64,000 nucleotides of DNA, taken from Streptomyces flaveus (lineage in GTDB: Bacteria > Actinomycetota > Actinomycetes > Streptomycetales > Streptomycetaceae). Shown piece after piece: positions 33,867-42,100 of this stretch; position 1 is the first letter of the stretch; every line of letters starts with the position of its first letter. The stretch lies in the NCBI RefSeq assembly GCF_014647675.1, contig NZ_BMPQ01000002.1:577989-641988 (forward strand), read 5' to 3'. The notes beneath the pieces are model-generated. The model was given only the letters and a program-made list of their open reading frames with translations. It searched no databases and was not told the DNA's origin. A program made the translations under genes and the position numbers.

Positions 33867-34190
33867 TTACTGCATGACCGCCATGGCCAGGGCGCGGCGA
33901 GCGCGCAGCGACGCGCGCTCGGCGCGGCGCTGCATCCGGCGGGCCGTCACCAGGCGGATCGCCTGGCGCTCGGCCTCGGCGGCGCGCTGCCGCTCGTGCA
34001 TATGCGCACGAGCCAGGGCTTCTTGGATGAGTTGCATCTCACGGGTCCTGTTCTGACGCGAGTCGTTCGCGCCGGTGGTGGTGAAGTCTGGAGTCGCGGA
34101 GCCGGCGGGCTCGCTGTTGGACGGCTTCATCGGGGCCTGATCCTTGGGGTCGTGCGTCAGGGGGCGATCGATCGTTCCTGTGGTGGTCAT
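33867..34190 (-). CDS. Small Arg/Ala-rich helical protein downstream of wblC
   Basis: A 107-aa protein. The first ~50 residues are disordered (TTTGTIDRPLTHDPKDQAPM...). The rest is one long basic amphipathic helix (MQLIQEALARAHMHERQRAAEAERQAIRLVTARRMQRRAERASLRARRALAMAVMQ). Its ATG overlaps the wblC stop (ATGA), so it is co-expressed with the antibiotic-response regulator. I recognise no family. It could bind RNA, ribosomes or WblC itself; that is speculation. Confidence 0.75.
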   Translation of the reverse strand: MTTTGTIDRPLTHDPKDQAPMKPSNSEPAGSATPDFTTTGANDSRQNRTREMQLIQEALARAHMHERQRAAEAERQAIRLVTARRMQRRAERASLRARRALAMAVMQ

Positions 34191-34555
34191 GCCGCGACCG
34201 GGTTCTTGCGCGGGCGACCACGCGGCCGCTTCCGGGCGACAACGACACCCTGGACGAAGAGCTCGCCACCCCAGACGCCCCAGGGCTCACGCCGCTCCTT
34301 GGCGCCTGCGAGGCAGGCCTCGATCAGCGGGCAGGTGCGGCAGAGGGACTTGGCGTACTCGACATCTGCCGGCGACTCGGCGAAGAAGACCTCCGGGTCG
34401 TTGGAGCGGCAGGGGACGGGCACGCCGAGGTTCTCGATGGCGTCGTCGAGCGCGGTGAGCGCAGTGAGCGGGATCAAGGTGGAGTCCTCCGTGAGGCCGG
34501 GCGGGGGGATCGTTTCGGAAGGCGGTACGGACGGGGCGTGCGCTTCGAGTTGCAC
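34187..34555 (-). CDS. wblC: WhiB-like regulator WblC (WhiB7 orthologue)
   Basis: A 122-aa Fe-S transcription factor that activates intrinsic antibiotic-resistance genes with the housekeeping sigma factor. The cluster ligands Cys49, Cys72, Cys75 and Cys81 (CRTCPLIEAC) are present, as are the GVWGG turn and a C-terminal AT-hook-like RGRPRK. GTG 34555 is chosen: GAGGAAG lies ~8 bases before it, and VQLEAHAPSVPPSETI is the known N-terminus. The 489 bases of leader upstream contain an ORF and a terminator. Gene order with uvrD2 and ABC1 matches Rv3197A. Confidence 0.95.
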   Translation of the reverse strand: MQLEAHAPSVPPSETIPPPGLTEDSTLIPLTALTALDDAIENLGVPVPCRSNDPEVFFAESPADVEYAKSLCRTCPLIEACLAGAKERREPWGVWGGELFVQGVVVARKRPRGRPRKNPVAA

Positions 34556-34648
34556 GGTTCGTCTTCCTCGTCTGGTCGTGCCGGCCGGTTGGCCGGTTGG
34601 CGGCTGGTACCGGGTTCTTTTCTTGTCCCGAGGCCCCTTCGCTCTGTC

Positions 34649-34706
34649 GTCCCTGGTCGGGGACAAACAGAAGGGCCGCGGATCCCGGGTGGGGTTCCGC
34701 GGCCCT
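34649..34706 (-). promoter_or_regulatory. Intrinsic terminator / attenuator in the wblC leader
   Basis: On the minus strand, an 11-base perfect stem (arms 34706-34696 and 34682-34672) with a C/A-rich loop is followed by TTCTGTTTGT, the form of a rho-independent terminator. A second small hairpin GTCCC/GGGAC follows at 34664-34649. It lies 24 bases after the upstream ORF's stop and 117 bases before the wblC GTG. This fits transcription attenuation that is relieved when ribosomes stall on the upstream ORF. Confidence 0.75.
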
Positions 34707-34729
34707 GAAGGCGCCGGCCTGATCGCCGA

Positions 34730-35044
34730 TCAGGCTGGATCACTCCAGGGTTCAGGCCCACGGAAGGCCCACATCGTGTGGTGCGTCTGCTTGGCGGCTC
34801 CGGCACCGGCGGCCGCAAAGGCATAGGCCTGCGCCTGTGCCCCTACTGCTTCCAGTGCCTTCATCGGTCGCTCATTGCGCTCACGGACAGGAAGGACCGC
34901 GAGAGACACGGAGGACGCCGGCCGGACAGCAGGAATGCCGGACAGACCGGTGCCCAGGTTCGAGACGCCGAGCAGGCACGTGGAGACGACCGAGCGATCG
35001 GTCAATTTGACGGTGCTGATGGAGCTGGTGTTGATGCTGATCAC
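34730..35044 (-). CDS. Upstream ORF in the wblC leader (104 aa)
   Basis: GTG 35044 is preceded by an excellent AGGAGG at 8 bases. It opens a 104-codon frame (VISINTSSISTVKLTDRSVV...) that ends 24 bases before the leader terminator. The first half is Ser/Val-rich; the second half is Ala-rich (AQAQAYAFAAAGAGAAKQTHH). It resembles no family I know. Its position suggests a regulatory upstream ORF whose translation state decides read-through into wblC, as described for whiB7/wblC leaders. It may also make a stable protein. Confidence 0.6.
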   Translation of the reverse strand: MISINTSSISTVKLTDRSVVSTCLLGVSNLGTGLSGIPAVRPASSVSLAVLPVRERNERPMKALEAVGAQAQAYAFAAAGAGAAKQTHHTMWAFRGPEPWSDPA

Positions 35045-35108
35045 TGGAATCGCCTCCTCTCGGCGTCTTGGGGGACCGGGGTGAGCCAGTCCGACGGTTA
35101 TTAAGTAC

Positions 35109-35151
35109 AGCACGGAACCAGGGCCTTGGAGAAGGCCGCCGCTTCCGTGCT
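35109..35151 (-). promoter_or_regulatory. Hairpin near the 5' end of the wblC leader
   Basis: AGCACGGAA (35151-35143 on the minus strand) pairs with TTCCGTGCT (35117-35109), and an inner GGCCTT/AAGGCC extends the stem. GTACTTAATAACC follows. It begins just after the predicted transcription start, so it could stabilise the RNA or act as an early pause or attenuator. Confidence 0.55.
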
Positions 35152-35155
35152 TAAG

Positions 35156-35193
35156 AACCTATGGGGATTCCTGGGGCATGCGCAAACTATTTT
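35156..35193 (-). promoter_or_regulatory. wblC promoter with WhiB7-type AT-rich element
   Basis: On the minus strand, TTGCGC (35185-35180), 17 bases, then ATAGGT (35162-35157). The sequence directly upstream of the -35 is the AT-rich AGAAAATAG, in a genome that is otherwise GC-rich. An AT-run immediately upstream of the -35 is the known signature of WhiB7/WblC-activated promoters, so autoactivation is likely. Confidence 0.65.
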
Positions 35194-35208
35194 CTCGACG
35201 AGTTTGCG

Positions 35209-37431
35209 TCAGTCCTCATCGTTTCCCTCTTCAAGCTCCTGACCTGCACAGATGGCAAGAACTTCGGTTCCGTAGCGGTTGAGCTTGCGGTTGAGGACGC
35301 CCGGGATGCGGGCCAGTTCAGCCGGAGTGGCCGGTACCGCTTCGGCGATGGCCATCAGTGTCTTGTCCGTGAAGACGCAGAAGTCCGGTTGTCCGCTGCG
35401 CTGCGCCTGGGCCGCTCGCCAGTCGCGCAACCGCTCGTACAGCCCCTCGTCCATGTCGGAGGGGCAGTCCTCGCAGCGCATCAGTTTCATCTCACCGGCG
35501 TCGGTGAGGGTGCGGCCGCAGACCCGGCAGCGGGCGGGCTGACGGGGCACCCGCCGCACCACGCCCTCGACACCACCGGCGACACCGCGCTCGATGCCGC
35601 CGGGGCCGCCTGCGCCGCCTCGGGTCGGGGCGGCGGTGGAGCCAGGGCGCAGTCCGTCGAGAAAACGGCTGGGGCGGCGGTTGGGACGGCTTCCGGGCGA
35701 GCGGGACAGCGCCCAGGAAACGGAGAGGTGTTGTCTGGCACGGGTGACGCCGACGTAGAGAAGGCGGCGCTCCTCCTCGATCTGTTCCTCGGTCTTTGCG
35801 TAGGTGATCGGCATCATGCCTTCGGCGACGCCGACGAGAAGGACGACGTCCCACTCCAGGCCCTTGGCGGAGTGGAGGGAGGCGAGAGTCACGCCCTGGA
35901 CGGTCGGGGCGTGCTGGGCGGCGGCACGCTCGGCGAGTTCCGCGACGAGATCGCCGAGCGTGGCGTCGGGCTTGGCGGCGGCGAAGTCCTGGGCAAGGTG
36001 AACCAGGGCGGCCAGTGACTCCCAGCGCTCACGGACCGCGCCGGATCCGGCGGGCGGCTCGCTGGTCCAGCCCTCGCTCGACAGGACGGCTCGTACCTGC
36101 GCGGGCAGGTCCACGACGTCGTCCAGGAGGGAGTCGTTGCCCCCGAAGCGGCCTGCCGCACGCAGACCGTGGATGGCCCTCTTCACCTCCGGGCGGTCGA
36201 AGAACCGCTCGGCGCCGCGCAGTTGGTAGGGCACCCCGGCGTCGGCGAGGGCCTGTTCATAGATCTCGGACTGGGCGTTCGTACGAAAGAGGATGGCGAT
36301 CTCGCTCGCGGGAACGCCGGAGGCGATGAGGTCACGGATACGGCGGGCGGCGCCCTCGGCCTCGGCGGGCTCGTCGGTGTACTCGGTGTAGACCGGCTCG
36401 GGGCCCGAGTCGCGCTGGGAGATCAGCTCCAGACGGTGCTCGGCGGCGCGGCCGCGGGCCTGGGCAAGCAGGCCGTTGGCGAGGTGGACGACCTGGGGCG
36501 AGGAGCGGTAGTCGCGGACCAGCTTGACGACCGTTGCGCCGGGGTGGCGGGTGCGGAAGTCGAGTAGGTGGTCGGGGGTTGCACCGGTGAAGGAGTAGAT
36601 CGTCTGGCTGGCGTCGCCGACGACGCAGAGACTGTCGCGCTCGCCGAGCCACAGTTCCAGGAGTCGCTGCTGGAGGGGGCTGACGTCCTGGTACTCGTCG
36701 ACCACGAAGTGCTGGTATTGGGCGCGGACCGCATCGGCGATGTCGTGCCGGTCCTGGAGGATGCCGACGGTCAGCAGCAGGACGTCTTCGAAGTCGATGA
36801 CACCGCGGTCGCTTTTGACGTCCTCGTACGCGGCGTAGAGCTGGGTGATCTCGCCCGGGTGGCGGGGGGCTTCCCGGCCGGTCTTGGCGGCCATCGCCGC
36901 GTAGTCGGCGGGGACGGTCCGGGTGACCTTGCACCATTCGATCTCGGCTGTGACATCGCGCAGTTCGCCCCGGTCCAGGCGGATCCCGCAAGCCGCTGCG
37001 GCGTCGGCGACGAGCTGTATCTTCCGGTCGACGAGCCGCGGCAGGCTGCCACCGACCGCCTTGGGCCAGAAGTACTGAAGTTGGCGCAGGGCGGCGGAGT
37101 GGAACGTGCGTGCCTGGACTCCGGAGGCGCCGAGCTGGCGGAGGCGGCCGCGCATCTCGCCGGCGGCGCGGTTGGTGAAGGTGACGGCCAGCACGCTGGA
37201 GGGCTGGAGAATTCCGGCGCGCACTCCGTAGGCGATGCGGTGGGTGATCGCCCGGGTTTTGCCCGTGCCGGCTCCTGCCAGTACGCACACCGGCCCGCGC
37301 AGGGCGGTGGCGACTTCGCGCTGCTCGGGGTCGAGGCCTTCGAGCACCGCGTCGGCCCCGCCCGGCGGGGCCGGGTACTGCGAGCTGCCGGAGCCCTGCG
37401 GGAAGAGGGTGGAGTGCGTTGCTGCTGTCAC
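35209..37431 (-). CDS. uvrD2: UvrD2-type superfamily 1 DNA helicase with HRDC domain
   Basis: A 740-aa SF1A helicase: Walker A LAGAGTGKTRAI, motif II VVDEYQDVSP, motif III GDASQTIYSF, motif V ASLHSAKGLEWDVV, motif VI LYVGVTRARQHL. A four-Cys zinc element (CRVCGRTL... MRCEDC) and a C-terminal HRDC-like domain follow. This is the architecture of mycobacterial UvrD2, which occupies the same place beside whiB7. GTG 37431 is chosen. A TTGTCCACA lies 40 bases upstream. It acts in DNA repair and replication. Confidence 0.9.
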   Translation of the reverse strand: MTAATHSTLFPQGSGSSQYPAPPGGADAVLEGLDPEQREVATALRGPVCVLAGAGTGKTRAITHRIAYGVRAGILQPSSVLAVTFTNRAAGEMRGRLRQLGASGVQARTFHSAALRQLQYFWPKAVGGSLPRLVDRKIQLVADAAAACGIRLDRGELRDVTAEIEWCKVTRTVPADYAAMAAKTGREAPRHPGEITQLYAAYEDVKSDRGVIDFEDVLLLTVGILQDRHDIADAVRAQYQHFVVDEYQDVSPLQQRLLELWLGERDSLCVVGDASQTIYSFTGATPDHLLDFRTRHPGATVVKLVRDYRSSPQVVHLANGLLAQARGRAAEHRLELISQRDSGPEPVYTEYTDEPAEAEGAARRIRDLIASGVPASEIAILFRTNAQSEIYEQALADAGVPYQLRGAERFFDRPEVKRAIHGLRAAGRFGGNDSLLDDVVDLPAQVRAVLSSEGWTSEPPAGSGAVRERWESLAALVHLAQDFAAAKPDATLGDLVAELAERAAAQHAPTVQGVTLASLHSAKGLEWDVVLLVGVAEGMMPITYAKTEEQIEEERRLLYVGVTRARQHLSVSWALSRSPGSRPNRRPSRFLDGLRPGSTAAPTRGGAGGPGGIERGVAGGVEGVVRRVPRQPARCRVCGRTLTDAGEMKLMRCEDCPSDMDEGLYERLRDWRAAQAQRSGQPDFCVFTDKTLMAIAEAVPATPAELARIPGVLNRKLNRYGTEVLAICAGQELEEGNDED

Positions 37432-37470
37432 CCCGCCATGCTGCCAGTTCGGCGGTGACCGGTGCGCCGG

Positions 37471-37479
37471 TTGTCCACA
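37471..37479 (+). other. Streptomyces DnaA-box-like 9-mer (TTGTCCACA)
   Basis: A perfect match to the preferred Streptomyces DnaA box, in the divergent gap between uvrD2 and mrx1. It is isolated, not in an array, so this is not an origin. It may be a regulatory site for replication-linked helicase expression. Confidence 0.35.
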
Positions 37480-37550
37480 GGCAAATGCTCGCAGTCGTAC
37501 TAATGCGGCAGGCGCTGCGTCGGCCTCCGGGCCCCGCACCGGCGGCGTAC

Positions 37551-37577
37551 GGGAATGGTGGAACGGTCACGTACGTT
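37551..37577 (+). promoter_or_regulatory. SigR-dependent promoter of mrx1
   Basis: GGGAAT (37551-37556), exactly 18 bases, then GTT (37575-37577) is a perfect SigR promoter. The expected transcription start near 37584 gives a ~40-base leader with AGGAG before the mrx1 ATG. Confidence 0.88.
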
Positions 37578-37625
37578 CCACTCTCTGCGAATACGCACCC
37601 TCAGCAGCAAAGGAGCGCGAGACAT

Positions 37626-37868
37626 ATGCCGGGCACTGTGACGATGTACAGCACCACGTGGTGTGGCTACTGCCGTCGGTTGAAGGGCCAGATGGACCGC
37701 GAGGGCATCACGTACGAGGAAATCAACATCGAGCAGGACCCGGAGTCGGCGGCGTTCGTGGAGAAGGCGAACGGGGGCAATCAGACGGTTCCCACCGTTC
37801 TGTTCCCTGACGGTTCGACCCTCACGAACCCTTCGCTGGCGCAGGTCAAGCAGAAGATAGGGGCCTGA
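37626..37868 (+). CDS. mrx1: Mycoredoxin (glutaredoxin-like, Mrx1)
   Basis: An 80-aa glutaredoxin-fold protein with the active site TTWCGYCRRLK (CxxC) and the TVPTV cis-Pro loop. Mycoredoxins use mycothiol to reduce mixed disulfides. It is preceded by a perfect SigR promoter, tying it to the thiol-stress response. It is convergent with nudC (a small GCTCT/AGAGC hairpin overlaps the nudC stop) and divergent from uvrD2; the same trio occurs in mycobacteria (Rv3198c-Rv3198A-Rv3199c). Confidence 0.93.
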   Translation: MPGTVTMYSTTWCGYCRRLKGQMDREGITYEEINIEQDPESAAFVEKANGGNQTVPTVLFPDGSTLTNPSLAQVKQKIGA

Positions 37869-37873
37869 GCTCT

Positions 37874-38821
37874 CTAAAGAGCCGTGCCCGGTTTCGGCAG
37901 GGGCTTGCCGTACCAGAGTTCGATCAGGCGGGCCGCAATCGAGATGCCGTAGGGAGGAAGCACCTCCCCGGACTCGAAGGCGGCCCGTAGCTCTTCGCGG
38001 GAGAACCAGCGGGCTTCGTGGATCTCGTCGCCGTCGACGTCGATGTGCGCCGAGGTGGCGCGGGCCATGAAGCCCAGCATGAGGCTGGAGGGGAAGGGCC
38101 AGGGCTGGCTGGCGATGTACTCGACCTCCCCGACGGTGATGCCGGCCTCCTCCAGGACCTCGCGGCGTACCGACTGCTCGATGGACTCGCCGGGCTCGAC
38201 GAATCCGGCGAGGGTGGAGAACCGTCCCTCGGGCCAGTGCACTTGGCGGCCGAGCAGGATGCGGTCGTCGTCGTCCGTGACGGCCATGATCACGGCCGGG
38301 TCGGTGCGTGGGTAGTGCTCGGCGCCGCAGGCGGGGCAGCGGCGGATGTGGCCGGCCGCTGCGATCACGGTGCGTTCGCCGCAGCGGGAGCAGAAGCGGT
38401 GCAGGCGCTGCCAGTTCTCCAGGGCGACGGCGTGCACCATGAGTCCCGTGTCACGGGGCGACAGGAGCAGGCCTGCCTCACGCAGTCCCGCGGCGCGTGC
38501 GGACTGGTCCATGCGGCCGGGGAGCGCGTCCTTCTGGAGTGCGAAGTAGCTGACGCCGTCGTCGTCGGTACCCAGGAAGTAGCGGTGTGCCTCGGTGAGG
38601 GGTGCTTCGAAGGAGGGGGTCATGACGAGTTCGGTGGTGCCGTCCTCCGTCTCGTCGATGAGGACCTGGCCGCCGGAGACCACGAACGCGCGGGTTGTGG
38701 GGTGGCTCCACGCCGCGGCGAGCCAGGCCTCGTCGAGCCGGTGGTGGGCGGCCCGGTCGATGCCGCTCGGGGCGGTGAGCGAGATGGGACGGTCGGCGGT
38801 GTGATCGGTCCAGGTGGTCAC
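37874..38821 (-). CDS. nudC: NAD+ diphosphatase / NADH pyrophosphatase (NudC)
   Basis: A 315-aa Nudix enzyme that cleaves NAD(H) to NMN(H) and AMP and can decap NAD-capped RNA. A zinc ribbon (CSRCGERT... CPACG), the Nudix box GFVEPGESIEQSVRREVLEEAGI and the family marker SQPWPFPSSLM are all visible. GTG 38821 with GGAAG at 5 bases gives the usual length (M. tuberculosis homologue about 313 aa). ATG 38911 would add a proline-rich extension with no ribosome site. Confidence 0.92.
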   Translation of the reverse strand: MTTWTDHTADRPISLTAPSGIDRAAHHRLDEAWLAAAWSHPTTRAFVVSGGQVLIDETEDGTTELVMTPSFEAPLTEAHRYFLGTDDDGVSYFALQKDALPGRMDQSARAAGLREAGLLLSPRDTGLMVHAVALENWQRLHRFCSRCGERTVIAAAGHIRRCPACGAEHYPRTDPAVIMAVTDDDDRILLGRQVHWPEGRFSTLAGFVEPGESIEQSVRREVLEEAGITVGEVEYIASQPWPFPSSLMLGFMARATSAHIDVDGDEIHEARWFSREELRAAFESGEVLPPYGISIAARLIELWYGKPLPKPGTAL

Positions 38822-38926
38822 GGGTGCTTCCAACTCCCCCGGTGGAACGGGTATTTCAGTGGGACGTGCGGCAGGACTCGGCGGCGTTCGGCGGGCTCTT
38901 TCAGTGTGCATCGCGCGCGTTGTCCG

Positions 38927-39151
38927 CTAGGTCGCCACGTCCGCGGCGGGGCCCGCACCGCCCTCGGCGGTCGGGAAGCCGGTCTCCCGGGGTTTCGCGG
39001 CAAGCCGGTCGGCGCTGCGCCGTATGTCCGCCGTGCGCTCGGGCCGGGCCGGCACGGACGGGATGCGCGGCCACTCGGTGGGGGCGCCGAGGAAGGCGGC
39101 GCGGTGATTCTCGATGTACGGGCGGACGGCGCTGTCCGAAGTCTTGCTCAT
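38927..39151 (-). pseudogene. N-terminal remnant of an M20-family dipeptidase
   Basis: A 74-codon ORF: MSKTSDSAVRPYIENHRAAF, then EWPRIPSVPARPERTADIRR and RETGFPTAEG. This matches the start of M20 dipeptidases (VRxYIExHRxxFLxxLxEWLRIPSVSAxPExxxDVRRSAEWLAAKLRETGFPTVE). It then runs into GAGPAADVAT and a stop, with none of the metal-binding domain. The region between it and nudC (38822-38926) may hold the other end of the deletion. I infer loss of a dipeptidase gene that I recall at this place in relatives. Confidence 0.7.
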
Positions 39152-39161
39152 GCTCACGAGC

Positions 39162-42100
39162 CTATCGGCCCGCACCGACATGCTGGTCCGGCGGTTCGCC
39201 CGAGGACGGCTCCTCCAGGAGCAGCCGCTCCAGTGCGGCCCGGTCCGGCAGATTCTCGGGCCGTACGATCTCGCCGCCGCGTACGTAGAGGAATGCGGCC
39301 TTGACGGACTCCAGGGGCACGCCGTTCTGCTCGGCCCAGGCGAGCCGGTAGAGGGCGAGCTGAAGGGGGTCGGCGGTGCGGCTGCGGCTGGTCTTCCAGT
39401 CGACGATCTCGTACGTCGCCCCGTCGCCGTCGCTCTCCTTGTAGACGGCGTCGATGCGGCCTCGTACGACTCGTCCGGCGATCTCGAGCTGGAAGGGGGC
39501 TTCCACGCGGTAGGGCGTACGGTGGGCGTACGGGGTGCGTTCGAAGGCGTCCTTGAGTGCCTCCAAGTCGCGTTCGTCCGCGATCTCGGCCTCGCTGCCG
39601 GGCAGTTCCTCCGGCTCCAGCATGGGCAGCCGCAGCTCTTCGAAGCGGGTCTCCACCCAGGCGTGGAAGCGGGTGCCGCGGCGTGCGGCGCGCTGTGGGG
39701 GGCGCGGCATGGGGCGCGCGAGCTCCTGTGCGAAGGCGTCCGGGTCGGCGGCCAGGCTCAGCATCTGGGACGCGGTCAGGGAGATCGGCAGGGGTACGTC
39801 CTTGACGCTCTCGCGGGCACGCAGGAGTTCTCCGGTGAGAGCGTCCAGATCGCGGTCCCAGGAGGCGATGGTGCGGGCTTCCTCGGGGGTGAGGGGCGCG
39901 GTGTCACGTGGGTGCGGGCGGGCGTCCGGGGCGGGAGCGGGGCGCGGGATCCTCGGCCGGTTCCGGGGCCATGGCTCCGGGAGGGCCGGGGACTCGTCCG
40001 CGAATTCGGCCTCTCCGTACAGCCCGTCCGCGAAGTCGGCTTCTCCATATGGCCCGTCGGCGAAACCGGCCTCTTCATGGAAGGCCTCGTCCGCGTACGG
40101 AGCTTCGTCGGCGAAGTCACCGTCCCCGTAAGGGGGTTCGTCCTCCTCGGGCGGAGGCGGCCAGTCCGGATCGTCGTACGGGGCGTGGACGTCGTGAGCC
40201 GACGAGTGAGCCGCCTCGTGGGAGTGCTCGGACTCCAGGTGGGCCAGCACCGTTGCCGCGGCTGCTCGTCGGCGGGCCAGCGCCGCGTCGTCCAGCGGGA
40301 GGGGCCACGCGTGGTCGCCGGTGGCCTCGTGAAGCGCCGGGTTCTCCTCGCCCTCCTCGGGTTCGTCCGCCCAGGCTTCGATCTCACCGTGTCCGGCCTC
40401 GCAGTGCTCGTACAGGGCCTGCAGGAAGTCGGAGGGTCCGCGTGGCTTCTTCTGGGAGGGGCCCCACCAGTGACCGGAGCCGAGGAGCAGGGAGCGGGGT
40501 CGGGTGAACGTGACGTAGCCGAGGCGGAGTTCCTCGGTGTGCTGGTGGTCCTTCATGGCCTCGTGGAAGGCCTTCATGTTCCTGGAGTCCCACGCTTCGA
40601 TGTCGGGCAGTGTGTCGGCGTCGCCGCGCAGTTCGTGGGGCAGGACCTTGCCCTGGGCGGTCCACTTCTCGCGACCCTGGGTGCTGGGGAACGTGCCGGT
40701 GACCAGTCCGGGGACCGCGACGACGTCCCACTCCAGGCCCTTGGACTTGTGGGCGGTGAGCACCTTGACGGTGTTCTCGCCGCCCGGCAGGGCGTTGTCG
40801 AGGCCCTTCTCGTACTGGGCGGCTGTGCGCAGGAAGCCCAGGAAGGCGAGGAGGGTGGCCTCGCCGTCGTTGGCGGCGAAGGACGCGGCGATGTCGAGGA
40901 AGTTGGACAGGGTTTCGCGGCGGCGGGCGGCCAGGGCGTGCGGGGACGCGGAGAGCTCCACCTCCAGGCCGGTCGTGGCGAGGACTCGGTGCAGGACGTC
41001 CATCAGCGGGTCGGAGAGCGAGCGGCGCAGGTCGCGCAGTTCGGCGGCGAGCCGTGCGAACCGTACGCGCGCGTCCGGCGAGAAGGGCAGCCCGTCGTCG
41101 TCCCCGTCGCCTCCCAACGGCGTCTCCAGGAAGGTGTCGAGCGCGTCCGCGAGCGAGATCACCTCGGCCGGGTCGACCCCTTCGACGGCCGCGGCGAGCC
41201 GGCGGTCCGGGTCGTCGTCGGCGCCCACGCGTGCGTGGGACACGAGGAGCCGTGCGCGGCGTCCCAGGAGGGCGAGGTCGCGGGCGCCGATGCGCCAGCG
41301 CGGGCCGGTGAGCAGGCGGACCAGGGAGGCGTTGGCGCCCGGGTCCTGGAGGACTTCGCAGACGGCGACGAGGTCGGCGACTTCCGGGAGGTGCAGCAGC
41401 CCGGAGAGACCGACGACTTCGACGGGGATGTCGCGGGCGACGAGCGCGCCCTGGATCTCGGCGAAGTCGGTCGCGGTGCGGCACAGGACGGCGATCTCGC
41501 CGGGCGCCTTTCCGGTGCGTACGAGATGGGCGATGGAGTCGGCGAGCCAGTCCAGTTCCTCGGCGTGGGTGCGCAGCAGCGCGCAGCGCACCATGCCGTC
41601 GCGTTCGGCACCGGGGGCCGGGCGGAGGGCCTCCACGCCCGCGTGCCGGGCGCGCAGGGGCTCCGCGAGACCGTTGGCGAGGGTGAGGAGCCGGCCGCCG
41701 CTGCGGCGGTTCTCGCTGAGCGCCTGGCGGGTGGCGGGGCGGCCGTCGGTGTGCGCGAAGTGCTCGGGGAAGTCGTCGAGGTTGGCGACGGAGGCGCCGC
41801 GCCAGCCGTAGATCGCCTGGCAGGGGTCGCCGACGGCGGTCACTGGGTGGCCGGTGCCGCCGCCGAACAGGCCTGCCAGGAGGATGCGTTGGGCGACGGA
41901 CGTGTCCTGGTACTCGTCGAGCAGGACCACCCGGAACTCGTCGCGCATGATGTCGCCGACCTCGGGCCGGGTGCGGGCGAGCGTCGCGGAGAGGGCGATC
42001 TGGTCTCCGAAGTCGAGGAGGTCCCGCTCACGCTTGGCCGCCCTGTAGTGGCCCACCAGTTCGGCCAGTTCACGGCGCGCGGCGGCCGTCTCCGGGACCT

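Noticed and set aside
37471..37479. Replication origin based on DnaA-box-like sequences
   Set aside because: Boxes are single and kilobases apart, with no dnaA/dnaN genes nearby.
38822..38911. N-terminal extension of nudC starting at ATG 38911
   Set aside because: No ribosome site, proline-rich non-conserved sequence; GTG 38821 gives the family length with a ribosome site.
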